Part shown: piece after piece, positions 11,651 through 23,106 of the stretch | Position numbering within the stretch: the stretch's first letter is position 1 | How the letters are laid out: the number at the start of each line of letters is the position of its first letter | Origin: Symsagittifera roscoffensis | Lineage: Eukaryota; Xenacoelomorpha; Acoela; Convolutidae | Length of the DNA stretch: 64,000 nucleotides | Direction of reading: 5' to 3' | Assembly: GCF_963678635.1 (NCBI RefSeq) | Contig: NC_087062.1 | Coordinates: 51,368,028 to 51,432,027 of the forward strand | Translations under genes and position numbers: made by a program | Notes under the pieces: generated by a model | Told to the model about the DNA's origin: nothing | The model's database searches: none | Seen by the model: only the letters and a program-made list of their open reading frames with translations

Positions 11651-12500
11651 AAACCTGACGCAATTTTCAAAAAAACAACGAGCAAGTAAAGTTCCAATTC
11701 ATTTGCAAGATAAAGTCAATAGATTACTAGACATATTAGAACAATACGAAATCATTTCTCCAGTAAATAAAGAAGAACAATAAAAAGGAAACACACTCAT
11801 AAATCCTGTAATTATTCTAGCTAAAAGAGAATCATTTAAAACCTTTCTAGACACAAGATACCTCAATTCCCTCTTTGATGAATCTAGATATAAATGGCCC
11901 ATAGAACCAATTCAAGTAAAACTCACAAAAAAAACGGAAAAATTTTACAACAACTGACATGAACAGAGCATAAAATCAATTGCCACTAGATGAACAATCA
12001 CGACGCTTAACTCAATTGGTTATTGGAAATCAACAATACGATTATAATAGACTTTTCCCTAGGAATTTCCATAGGACCAGCATTTTCAGCATTTATGAGT
12101 AAAGTTTTTTGACCACTCATTCTCAGTAAAAATGTCATAACATATTTAGAAGATGTTTCATGCGATCACAAACAAAACACGAGAGGTTCAAAGTATTGAT
12201 AAAAACCACCAAATTCTACTTAAAGAAAACATGAAAGCAGGCCCTAGACAAATGACATTTTTTCCTTACTCGTGTTAAGTTCCTTGGGCATATTATTGAA
12301 GGAAATAAAATAACTCGAATAAAATCTCACATAGAAGCCACCATAAAACTTCAACCCCCATCAAATAAAAAGAAAATCCAAGAATACTTCTATAAAGTGC
12401 AATTATATTTAAGACCATTTTTAAATATTCTCAGACAACAAAATAATTTTGAATAGACAACAGAACATCAAAAACGATTTGAAGAAATAAAAACGCTCCT
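11651..12500 (+). pseudogene. RT: Reverse transcriptase, copy 1
   Basis: Short collinear runs match an LTR-element RT: KVPIHLQDKVNRLLDILEQ (about 11690-11746), INPVIILAKRE, FLDTRYLNSLFDES, then TDMNRA (the first catalytic Asp region, about 11956), QLPLDEQSRRLTQLVIGNQQ, IGPAFSAFMSKVF, and the YxDD box at 12143-12154. The box reads Tyr-Leu-Glu-Asp, so the first catalytic Asp is replaced. There are in-frame stops (for example after TDMNRA and before PLILS) and frame changes. RT would copy the element RNA into DNA; this copy is inactive. From 11859 onward it is repeated at 19971. Confidence 0.85.
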
Positions 12501-13168
12501 CACTGTACAAATATGAAATACTTTTCCAGATCCAGACCAACCATTTTATGCTATGTGCGACGCCTCCAATTTTGGAATCGGCGCACTATTTCTACAATCA
12601 CACAGTGGAACAAAAAAATTGAATCTTATTTCAGCAATTTCAAGACTATTAAGACAAGCTGAATTTAGACTCTCTACACTTATGAGAGAATCCAGAGCTA
12701 TAATATATACTCCCACAGGATATGAATTTTTTATACTTGATCAAAACATCCAACAGTTCTATTCACAGATCATACACCCATAATTTTTCTATTTACACAA
12801 AAATCATATCCAAACCATAGAGTGTATAGATTAAATTTATTTCTAATAAAATTCCTAAAGTTACATATAGTTTGGACCGCAGGAAAAAATCATTCTTTGC
12901 CAGACATACTCAGTCGAAGCACACCACTTGAACTACTAACAAGAAAAACAACAGTAGAAACACCACAAAATATTGAGTTTTTTCTTGCAAAAGACGAAAC
13001 ATCACCATAATTGGAATGCAAATATGCAGTAAAAACTGACGTTGATATTGCACAAATAAATAATTTACAGTATTTTCCCTTATATCTAGATTGCCAAAAT
13101 AATCACTACGAAGTAGACTCACTAGGAAACTCCATGTATCACATATTCACCATGGATCAAAAACAATA
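12501..13168 (+). pseudogene. RNaseH: RNase H, copy 1
   Basis: The Ty3/gypsy-type RNase H begins at about 12520 (PDPDQPFYAMCDASNFGIG) and continues through LISAISRLLRQAEFRLS to a TAA at 12781. After a short shift it resumes with NHRVYRLNLFLIKFLKLHIVW and TAGKNHSLPDILSRS (about 12874-12918), the usual end of the domain. Further text (LECKYAVKTDVDIAQINN) leads to a stop at 13168. The enzyme removes the RNA strand during reverse transcription. Stops at 12781 and 13008 break it. The second copy is at 20614-21281. Confidence 0.8.
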
Positions 13169-14990
13169 AACAACAGGCAAAACAAAAACTAGCACAAAAA
13201 CAACAACAAAAATACACAACAAAAATCACAACAAAGTTTTAAACCTACATGACCCTCTAGATAACATACCTCTTTCAAAAACAGAAATTGAAAATAATTA
13301 AACATAAACACCGATAATTTAGAAAATGAAACATCTGAATTACAAGTACCCTGTTTACCACAAAGTATGATACTCCTAGCGATTCACTTTTCCTATTCCT
13401 TTAATAATCACCAACAAACACATGATATAAATTGTTCAACACAATCATTAGAACCCGACTAAAAGTTACCCGACTAAAATCTCAAGAAATAAGCAATAAA
13501 CAAATACCTCTAAAACAAAGAAAAAATCATAAATTTGAAGAAAAAAAATTATCACATGAAACAAAAGAAAACTCTCAACAAAGACAATCATCACGACTCG
13601 GAAGTTAGCCACGAAAAGATTACAAAACAGAAGTCAACCACGAAAATATTATAAAAATTTTTGAAAAAAATGAATTTCAAAAACCCCTTTCTAGATAATT
13701 AATCATTTTGAACTTCCAAAAATGTAACAAACCTTTCTTCTATTTTCTAAAGATCTTGCTGACACTCTTGAACAACTAGTTCAACTTTAGCCAATCAGAT
13801 ACCATCTAATAATCGCCCCATTCTGACACCACTACTTAAGCCGACGCTTTGCAAACTTCAAACATACATGAAACTATAACTTTAAGACCTCCAGGTCAAA
13901 AACAAGCAAGAAGCTCATGTTTGACAACCGAAATAAACCAAAATCTAAATATTACAACCCTCCCATGTCAACTAATACAAAGATCAACATTTTTTTCCCA
14001 ATTTACAACCTCGTTTTCCCTCAAGGAAAATTTATAAATTAGCCTAAAGTAAAAGTAAGACATGATCATTAGCCTGAAGCACGAATAACTCCTGAATACC
14101 CCCGATCATCCAAAAGAAAAAAAACCAGAAAGCTCATTCCTAGACCCTCAGACTTCCCCCCACCAAAAATTGCATATAACCAACCCACTTGTCAAAAAAT
14201 CAATAAACAATCCGACACACTCAAATTTGGCCTCGAAAAATAAAAACTAATTCGGCAAGAACGATTCATTTCTCAAATGCTTCTTTCTCGCTCAGTTCGA
14301 CTCTCAAAACTTTTTTCAGATAATCTCAATTTTTTTTCACTTCTATCAATCTTTTTTCGAATCAGTATTTTTTTATTGTAGACCCATTTGAAATATTTCT
14401 CCTACTCTTCGTGATTTTTTGCAGTTTTTTTTGTAATTTTTGTTTCATTACATCAAGCCTATCTCAACTTCACAAAAACTCTTGACCACCTCCTCAAGTA
14501 CTTCATTTCAACAACTACCTAAAAATTACGACATTTATTCAACGATAAAGACATTTTTCCTCTTTTAGTAATCTTTCTCACATTTTTAGTCTCCCTAATT
14601 TTGACAGTATGCAAATGTATAAAAAAACAAGGATAACTTTTGCACTAGCAACAGTACTTTTAATCATTTTCAATGAAGAATATTATAATCAGCCTAATTT
14701 TTCTTCATAAATAAAAATTAAATAACTTTTCAAAATTGCAAATCAACAACCAACACAACAGTCCCCACCGAGAAATCCCAGAAATCTCCAATAACACCAA
14801 CGTCTAATCGGACAAATCACCCCCAATCATCAAAACGTATTCAATTTCAAGAAAACCCACATACACTTTGAACATGTTATGAACATAATCTCCTAAAAAA
14901 TCTCTAAGCCTTCTCTCCCCTCTGTTTTTTCAGAACCAACGTCCCATGAAAATCCTTCCCCTCGAACAAGCTCACAAGATTTTTTAGTCA
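13169..14990 (+). other. Integrase stub and AT-rich pol-env spacer, copy 1
   Basis: HDPLDNIPLSKTEIEN (about 13248-13298) and VPCLPQSMILLAIHFSYSF (about 13345-13402) look like the start of an integrase zinc-binding domain, and then the text is lost. There is no DDE core. A basic tail-like SRL...PRKDYKTE segment appears at about 13592-13640, so the integrase core seems deleted. The rest is AT-rich and noncoding, with Lys/Asn/Phe-rich frames only. The second copy is at 21282-23110. Confidence 0.55.
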
Positions 14991-17220
14991 CTCACTATGA
15001 TTGTGAAGAAAATGAGAAAAAAAAATTACTACATAAATACGCCATAAAACAAGTAACTCAATGCGAATCCGAACCACAAGAAATTGAAACAACAAATTTA
15101 GTAGCGACACTTTATTTAAAAGCCCGAGCTACAACCTTAACAGGATATAACTTCACAGCAAAAATTTTCAGAGAAAAAAGTACATTCTTCCCAAGACTCA
15201 AACGGAAACAAAATTAGACTCAATCACAAACTTTTCTATTGAAGCAATATAGAAAGATTTTGACATCCTAATCCTGAAGATTGAAAAAACGAGCTTCAAC
15301 GATTAAGTTAACTACAAATAAAGGCACACACAAAAAATTGGTAAATTTTCAAGTTTTTTAAGAATCTGCACATCAAGCAGAACTTGAATGATTCCAAGGT
15401 CATATAAAACTAGATGAAAAATTTTACTTCCACGGAGCACACATAAGATTAACTTACGATCTGCGTGACAAAAAATTGGATACCACACATTGGAATAAAG
15501 ACATGTTCTAATTGTAAAGCAGATACAAAAAACAAAGGATGACAAAAAATAATGTTTTTTGATTGAAAAATTCATTTAGAAAATATACAACTAACACGAG
15601 ATTTAAAAGACGACACAAAAATTTATCAAGGAATACGATTATTTTGCAAAAAAGACCAAGGTTTTTGCGACCCAACAACACGAACAATTGTTGTAACTAT
15701 TGTTTGGTTCCACGAAGACACATGTACCACATTTCAAGTTGCAAGAATTCAAGCAAGAATGACAAAACTTCATCAGAAAAATTTTATTGAATGAATCCCT
15801 TATGATAAATGATAAAGTAAACCTTGATAAAATCCGACAAAACAGAAATCGTTATAACAATATCAATGGAATAGAAAATAAATTGACAGGTTTTCAAATT
15901 GACCCCAAAACAGAATTCGCTTGCAAATATAAAACTCCAATTTATAAAACACAGTACCCAGAAACTCTTGTCGAATACGAAAAAATTTTTGACATGAAAA
16001 TAGGAAAATTAAAAAGTAACCCATATCCAATGTATCACAATAAAAATGACGAAAACTCATACATCCCAGTAACATTTTTGAAAAACTCAGGAGGAAATAC
16101 TAGTGGAAAACTTCGCCCACAAGGCAAAGGTAGTACACGTTTACAAGAACTATCACTCATGAACAATACGTATTTTGATGCAATTCACTATGACGTCCAC
16201 TTAGACATGAAATTGGATTACGCAATAAGCAGAAATTTTAAGAAATGTCACTATCAGAATTAGAAACGCTTCATCCCTTATGTGAACTTGAATGAACACA
16301 AATTTTACAATCACTCGCGCTCGCAGTATTAAAAATACTTTACGCAGGATATTTATTATCAAGCATTAGATCAAGTTTTATAGATTACGAAGGAAGTATT
16401 TTATGGTATTACACATGTACAAAAAAAGTATCACTATTATATGTTTTTGAAGATAAAAGATTTTAAAAAAGAACCTCTATATTGTACGAAAATATAGTAG
16501 ATTTTGTTGACACACTTTCTAGACGAAATACATTTTTGGGATGAAGGCGTCCCATGTGCATCTGAAAATAGCCACAATGTTGTACAGCTAATTCCAGATG
16601 AAGATAATTACTATCTTCTTGCACCATAACTTAGACCTATGCCACCACTAAAGAAATTTTTACCAGAAAGTATCAGAGCTATTGCTAGAAACCCAAATAT
16701 AAATTTATAATCAATAGATAAATACTCCAGATTCGAAATACAACATCATATTCGCACACAACAATTTCAAGAACTCCTTCCAAATCTGGATACAATACAA
16801 AGACAATCCATAGAATAAAATTTAAGAAATCTTGCAGAAACCGCAGGATTTTCAGACATCTATGCACAAGACTACAGTGGATACTTCAAAGATATAAAAG
16901 GTTACATCTATTTAAGCGGTGAAAAAAACCGCCTACAAGATATTTCACCTATAAATAGTTTTAGTTTTGTAAACGTAAAAAACGAACATCTCGCTTTCTA
17001 GGATGGCCCTATTACATCTTTGAAAGAGTGACTATATTATACGCAATGTTTATTTTTTGTGGATTTCTCTTCTCATAATTGAAAGGAATCTATAACACAC
17101 GCGCAATAGACACACAGGTAATCAAACAAGCAAATGTAGCACGCATAAAATTCATAAGATTTTTTGGTATATTTTCAACCTCAATCAACAAAATTTATTT
17201 AGACAAATAAGTAAATACAA
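14991..17220 (+). pseudogene. env: Env-like glycoprotein, copy 1
   Basis: Coding sense starts at about 14996 with YDCEEN and continues in pieces: IKQVTQCESEPQEIETTN, ATLYLKARATTLTGYNF, LFCKKDQGFCDPTTRTIVV, then a 158-codon frame (15787-16263), then SLSELETLHPLCELE and later IKGYIYLSGEK. A strongly hydrophobic segment at about 17001-17078 (GWPYYIFERVTILYAMFIFC) looks like a membrane anchor. Regularly spaced Cys, a membrane segment and the position between pol and the 3' LTR fit an envelope protein. Many stops and shifts interrupt it. The family of the glycoprotein is not identified. The second copy is at 23107-25334. Confidence 0.65.
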
Positions 17221-18480
17221 TTCATCACTTATTGCAAACCATTACCTCCTCCAATTGTTCCAAGCCACCATCCACAATTGAAGAAACCCGAGCCCACCGA
17301 ATTATTAAAAGAAAGCATCCCAATACCCCAAAGCTTCCCAACCCCCGACCTCCTCGAATGTTTTCCGTTCACCACTCCACACAAACATTCATGAGTTTTT
17401 ACAAACGTGCTTACCATACTTTCCACAATATACTTACTATAAGACCACTAACAACGATCAATGAACTTACGTTGTCGAATATAACCTGTTTCCCACACTT
17501 TTATGGGTATCAACATACCATTTCACTAACCCATTATCACTTCCATTATACAATAACCAGGAAGACAATGAATTATGTCAAACTCGGTTACACCACCTAA
17601 CCACATCACTTCATGAAAAGCAATTCACAACCATAGGACTAACGCAAACATTAAAAAAGTTTGTTGCACAGAAAGCAAACAGATTCTCAATTAACCACTA
17701 TGATCACGCTATTGCACGTTATATGGAAGATACATTTTTAGAAGACAACGAAAATACAAATCCCCAATTAACTGAGAAATTTTTCATAAAATCACAATAT
17801 CAATTTTTCCTTAACTGCATGAAAAAAAATATGATAAAACTATTTCCTCAGCACTTCGCGTCACCAAAGCCTACGATTTATCTGAATAAATTTAATCATT
17901 TCTCACTAATTTTCAATTTCCTCGCACCGAAAGAACTTGACTTACACTGTTCACATCAAATAATGTTACCCACTAAACAAACTCACACATACACTTATTA
18001 TAAACTTACTCGACACCACTATATAATTAATACACCATAACAAAACTCACAACACCGATTCACATTTATTAACTCTAATTATACTTCACCATTCTTCCTG
18101 AACTTCACCTACTGTATAAAAGACACTAATATGCGAGGCATCATCCAAAACTACGACTCCATAAAACAAAAGTATTTTTTCTGCCCACTAACCAAATAAT
18201 TTAACGTCGAAAAATCTCGCCCACTAATTGTCCCCAACGAATATATACAGCCCGTCGAAATCCAAATCTTAGAATTTTTTCATAACACTAAAAATAACCA
18301 AAGCTTTATAACCTAATTCAAAACACACTGCATGAAATCTCTAATTAGTGAAGAGCACAAGATCACCAGAGCACTCGAGCTTCTATGGCCTCTACGTCAT
18401 CCGCTTGCTTGCTAAACTCTTAACATCATCCGACACAATTCACACTGTTTTTCCAAATTGATTTTTTGCCGACGATGACC
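17221..18480 (+). pseudogene. 3' ORF or Env tail, copy 1
   Basis: Two open stretches stand out. 17232-17600 is Pro/His/Thr-rich and includes PPSTIEE, which may be the Env cytoplasmic tail. Around 17648-18040, FVAQKANRFSINHYDHAIARY leads into MEDTFLEDNENTNPQLTEKF and runs to TAA at 18040. After that, EEHKITRALELLWPL (about 18345-18390) matches a minus-strand frame in the inverted element at 58788-59051 (RELELLWPLL), so the text was coding in this family. Function is unknown. It could be the Env C-terminus or a separate accessory ORF. The second copy is at 25335-26594. Confidence 0.5.
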
Positions 18481-19865
18481 CGTAGTAAGTACAACTAAAT
18501 ATTTTTAAATAATAAATTTCAAAACAACTAACCATTCTTTATATATGTCTCAATTTTCTTTTTTAGATTTCACCACTTAATAATCTAAAAACAGATTTAA
18601 AAAATGAAAAAATGTAAACTCTAAAGCAGTAAAGTTTACCTTAAGGCAGCAGTAATTTCGAAAGTTTCAACCCCCATAGCAGTAAAATTAATAATTCTAT
18701 GTAGTAATTTCATAAAAATTCACACATTCTTTCCACAATTGCACAGCTCGCCCATGACGAATTGTGTAAATAATGAATTTTAAGTTTTAATTTTCACTGA
18801 TAACAACTCTAACTTGTTTTCACACGTTTCAAATCTTCCTTTAACCCGGTTGGAAAGAAATACATAATAAACTAAACCAACCAACGCACTAATGTCACGA
18901 AACCACAAACTAATAGCTTGACTAAGAAAGAAAATCCCGCGGTACCCAAACCAGATTAAAACCAGATTAAAACCGGATAAATTATTCTTTTAAAAACCAC
19001 TTTCAAGTTTTACTAAAATAAAAGAAATTACAAAAAAGTCGAAAGACAAATTTTTTAGAAAAGGACACAAACAAAACAAAACAGAGAAAAACAAGAATTA
19101 AAAATGTAACAAAAGGTTGAACGAATAAAGAGACTCTGCACAAAAAGACCAAAAAAAATGTAGCCCACTCCTGGCTTCACCAACGAGAGGGACGTCCTGA
19201 GCATGCTCTATAGCTGGCCTTACCCACCGCAATACAACCACGCTTTGTGACCCTCACTATTTTTTGCCGAGATTTGCTCTAGTGTGACCTAACTAAATTA
19301 AAACGTTTTTCGGATAAAAATAATAACAAATCATACCTAAAACTTAACTAACAAAAAGTAATTATATATGTAAAACATAAATACCATATGTAAAGATTTC
19401 TTAGAGCCCAAGAAACGAGCAGCAAAGGAGATGATAATCCAACTACACTCCACCTCTGGAAAGGGAAATCTATTCGATTTGATGCCAAAAGTTGTTACCT
19501 TTAAAGTTGTTACTTTTAAGTTTGGACTCAACATCGCAGCAAAGCAAAACCATTGAACCAGACCAATGGCCATCTCGATGTTGACTACACGTACCGATCC
19601 TAGTAACTTGGCACTTCACACGGAAAAGTCAAACTTCACCCTGCACGTAGTCTCGCTCTAAACTTAACAAAATCGATTCATCATTTCATCGATCAGAAGT
19701 CTTGACACAATCACCCAAGACCACCTCGACCAACGCGACCCATCTTGAAACACGAACGAAACAATTTTCCTCCGTCTAACAAAAACAACCACACTTCTCC
19801 TCTCTCCAAGAAGTCAATCCTCGCAACTTCTAAAAGAAACTACATCACCCGTCCTTCTCTGCATT
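18481..19865 (+). other. Long 3' noncoding region, copy 1
   Basis: No coding frame is convincing. It includes several AGCAGTAA motifs (18640-18710) and a GC-richer block at about 19160-19260 that is conserved in the inverted element at about 57940-58050. Similarity to that element extends across most of the region, for example AGTAACTTGGCACTTCAC and GTAGTCTCGCTCTA near 19600-19670. The second copy is at 26595-27976. Confidence 0.55.
19160..19260 (+). promoter_or_regulatory. Conserved palindromic block in the 3' noncoding region
   Basis: GGACGTCC (19190-19197) and GAGCATGCTC (19199-19208) are perfect palindromes one base apart, followed by TATAGCTGGCC. The same pair recurs at 27306-27324 in the duplicate and, inverted, at 57989-58007 in the diverged element, where flanking sequence differs more. 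Such preservation in noncoding sequence suggests a protein-binding or RNA-structural role. The function is unknown. Confidence 0.5.
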
Positions 19866-19970
19866 AAACAATTAAAAACTAAAAATTATTGATAAATTAT
19901 TACTATGAAATATTACTAACTAACCAATCATATTCAATCTCTAACATTGACACTTAATTGTAATTGCTGA
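19866..19970 (+). repeat. Truncated LTR at the duplication junction
   Basis: It matches the first ~105 bp of the 3' LTR (ATTGATAAATTATTACTATGAAATATT... to TAATTGCTGA) and then switches abruptly to RT sequence at 19971. The LTR hairpin is cut after its first bases. GA is shared by both parents at the breakpoint. Confidence 0.85.
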
Positions 19971-20613
19971 TACCTCAATTCCCTCTTTGATGAATCTAGA
20001 TATAAATGGCCCATAGAACCAATTCAAGTAAAACTCACAAAAAAAAACGGAAAAATTTTACAACAACTGACATGAACAGAGCATAAAATCAATTGCCACT
20101 AGATGAACAATCACGACGCTTAACTCAATTGGTTATTGGAAATCAACAATACGATTATAATAGACTTTTCCCTAGGAATTTCCATAGGACCAGCATTTTC
20201 AGCATTTATGAGTAAAGTTTTTTGACCACTCATTCTCAGTAAAAATGTCATAACATATTTAGAAGATGTTTCATGCGATCACAAACAAAACACGAGAGGT
20301 TCAAAGTATTGATAAAAACCACCAAATTCTACTTAAAGAAAACATGAAAGCAGGCCCTAGACAAATGACATTTTTTCCTTACTCGTGTTAAGTTCCTTGG
20401 GCATATTATTGAAGGAAATAAAATAACTCGAATAAAATCTCACATAGAAGCCACCATAAAACTTCAACCCCCATCAAATAAAAAGAAAATCCAAGAATAC
20501 TTCTATAAAGTGCAATTATATTTAAGACCATTTTTAAATATTCTCAGACAACAAAATAATTTTGAATAGACAACAGAACATCAAAAACGATTTGAAGAAA
20601 TAAAAACGCTCCT
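19971..20613 (+). pseudogene. RT: Reverse transcriptase fragment, copy 2
   Basis: This copy starts mid-domain at YLNSLFDES and so lacks the RT N-terminus. It has the same TDMNRA region, LTQLVIGNQQ and the substituted Tyr-Leu-Glu-Asp box (20256-20267), with the same in-frame stops as copy 1. The shared defects show that RT was already dead when the duplication occurred. Confidence 0.85.
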
Positions 20614-21281
20614 CACTGTACAAATATGAAATACTTTTCCAGATCCAGACCAACCATTTTATGCTATGTGCGACGCCTCCAATTTTGGAATCGGCGCACT
20701 ATTTCTACAATCACACAGTGGAACAAAAAAATTGAATCTTATTTCAGCAATTTCAAGACTATTAAGACAAGCTGAATTTAGACTCTCTACACTTATGAGA
20801 GAATCCAGAGCTATAATATATACTCCCACAGGATATGAATTTTTTATACTTGATCAAAACATCCAACAGTTCTATTCACAGATCATACACCCATAATTTT
20901 TCTATTTACACAAAAATCATATCCAAACCATAGAGTGTATAGATTAAATTTATTTCTAATAAAATTCCTAAAGTTACATATAGTTTGGACCGCAGGAAAA
21001 AATCATTCTTTGCCAGACATACTCAGTCGAAGCACACCACTTGAACTACTAACAAGAAAAACAACAGTAGAAACACCACAAAATATTGAGTTTTTTCTTG
21101 CAAAAGACGAAACATCACCATAATTGGAATGCAAATATGCAGTAAAAACTGACGTTGATATTGCACAAATAAATAATTTACAGTATTTTCCCTTATATCT
21201 AGATTGCCAAAATAATCACTACGAAGTAGACTCACTAGGAAACTCCATGTATCACATATTCACCATGGATCAAAAACAATA
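20614..21281 (+). pseudogene. RNaseH: RNase H, copy 2
   Basis: A near-identical duplicate of 12501-13168: FYAMCDASNFGIG (from about 20657), stop at 20894, then TAGKNHSLPDILSRS (about 20987-21031), stop at 21121, and a final open piece to 21281. It has the same breaks as copy 1. Confidence 0.8.
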
Positions 21282-23106
21282 AACAACAGGCAAAACAAAA
21301 ACTAGCACAAAAACAACAACAAAAATACACAACAAAAATCACAACAAAGTTTTAAACCTACATGACCCTCTAGATAACATACCTCTTTCAAAAACAGAAA
21401 TTGAAAATAATTAAACAAAAACACCGATATTTTAGAAAATGAAACATCTGAATTACAAGTACCCTGTTTACCACAAAGTATGATACTCCTAGCGATTCAC
21501 TTTTCCTATTCCTTTAATAATCACCAACAAACACATGATATAAATTGTTCAACACAATCATTAGAACCCGACTAAAAGTTAACCGACTAAAATCTCAAGA
21601 AATAAGCAATAAACAAATACCTCTAAAACAAAGAAAAAATCATAAATTTGAAGAAAAAAAATTATCACATGAAACAAAAGAAAACTCTCAACAAAGACAA
21701 TCATCACGACTCGGACGTTAACCACGAAAAGATTACAAAACAGAAGTCAACCACGAAAATATTACAAAAATTTTTGAAAAAATTGAATTTCAAAAACCCC
21801 TTTCTAGATAATTAATCATTTTGAACTTCCAAAAATGAAATAAACCTTTCTTCTATTTTCTAAAGATCTTGCTGACACTCTTGAACAACTAGTTCAACTT
21901 TAGCCAATCAGATACCATCTAATAATCGCCCCATTCTGACACCACTACTTAAGTCGACGCTTTGCAAACTTCAAACATACATGAAACTATAACTTTAAGA
22001 CCTCCAGGTCAAAAACAAGCAAGAAGCTCATGTTTGACAACCGAAATAAACCAAAATCTAAATATTACAACCCTCCCATGTCAACTAATACAAAGATCAA
22101 CATTTTTTTCCCAATTTACAACCTCGTTTTCCCTCAAGGAAAATTTATAAATTAGCCTAAAGTAAAAGTAAGACATGATCATTAGCCTGAAGCACGAATA
22201 ACTCCTGAATACCCCCGATCATCCAAAAGAAAAAAAACCAGAAAGCTCAATCCTAGACCCTCAGACTTCCCCCCACCAAAAATTGCATATAACCAACCCA
22301 CTTGTCAAAAAATCAATAAACAATCCGACACACTCAAATTTGGCCTCGAAAAACAAAAACTAATTCGGCAAGAACGATTCATTTCTCAAATGCTTCTTTC
22401 TCGCTCAGTTCGACTCTCAAAACTTTTTTCAGATAATCTCAATTTTTTTTCACTTCTATCAATCTTTTTTCGAATCAGTATTTTTTTATTGTAGACCCAT
22501 TTGAAATATTTCTCCTACTCTTCGTGATTTTTTGCAGTTTTTTTTGTAATTTTTGTTTCATTACATCAAGCCTATCTCAACTTCACAAAAACTCTTGGCC
22601 ACCTCCTCAAGTACGTCATTTCAACAACTACCTAAAAATTACGACATTTATTTAACAATAAAGACATTTTTCCTCTTTTAGTAATCTTTCTCACATTTTT
22701 AGTCTCCCTAATTTTGACAGTATGCAAATGTATAAAAAAAACAAGGATAACTTTTGCACTAGCAACAGTACTTTTAATCATTTTCAATGAAGAATATTAT
22801 AATCAGCCTAATTTTTCTTCATAAATAAAAATTAAATAACTTTTCAAAATTGCAAATCAACAACCAACACAACAGTCCCCACCGAGAAATCCCAGAAATC
22901 TCCAATAACACCAACGTCTAATCGGACAAATCACCCCCAATCATCAAAACGTATTCAATTTCAAGAAAACCCACATACACTTTGAACATGTTATGAACAT
23001 AATCTCCTAAAAAATCTCTAAGCCTTCTCTCCCCTCTGTTTTTTCAGAACCAACGTCCCATGAAAATCCTTCCCCTCGAACAAGCTCACAAGATTTTTTA
23101 GTCACT
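21282..23106 (+). other. Integrase stub and AT-rich spacer, copy 2
   Basis: Duplicate of 13169-14990 with a few substitutions. The integrase zinc-domain start (VPCLPQSMILLAIHF, about 21458-21502) is again followed by no catalytic core. No gene is supported in the remainder. Confidence 0.55.

Larger units (their letters stand above)
11859..19970 (+). repeat. Tandem duplication unit 1 (about 8.11 kb)
   Basis: This unit starts inside RT at TACCTCAATTCCC (11859) and ends inside an LTR at TAATTGCTGA (19970). The next base begins the second unit. The two units are nearly identical, with scattered substitutions and small indels (offset 8112 at the start and 8116 at the end), so they are not an exact copy-paste of the same reads. 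Confidence 0.9.

Noticed and set aside
15563..15790. 75-codon plus-strand frame (also 23677-23904)
   Set aside because: The neighbouring frame carries the env-like text (LFCKKDQGFCDPTTR), so this one is a shifted reading.
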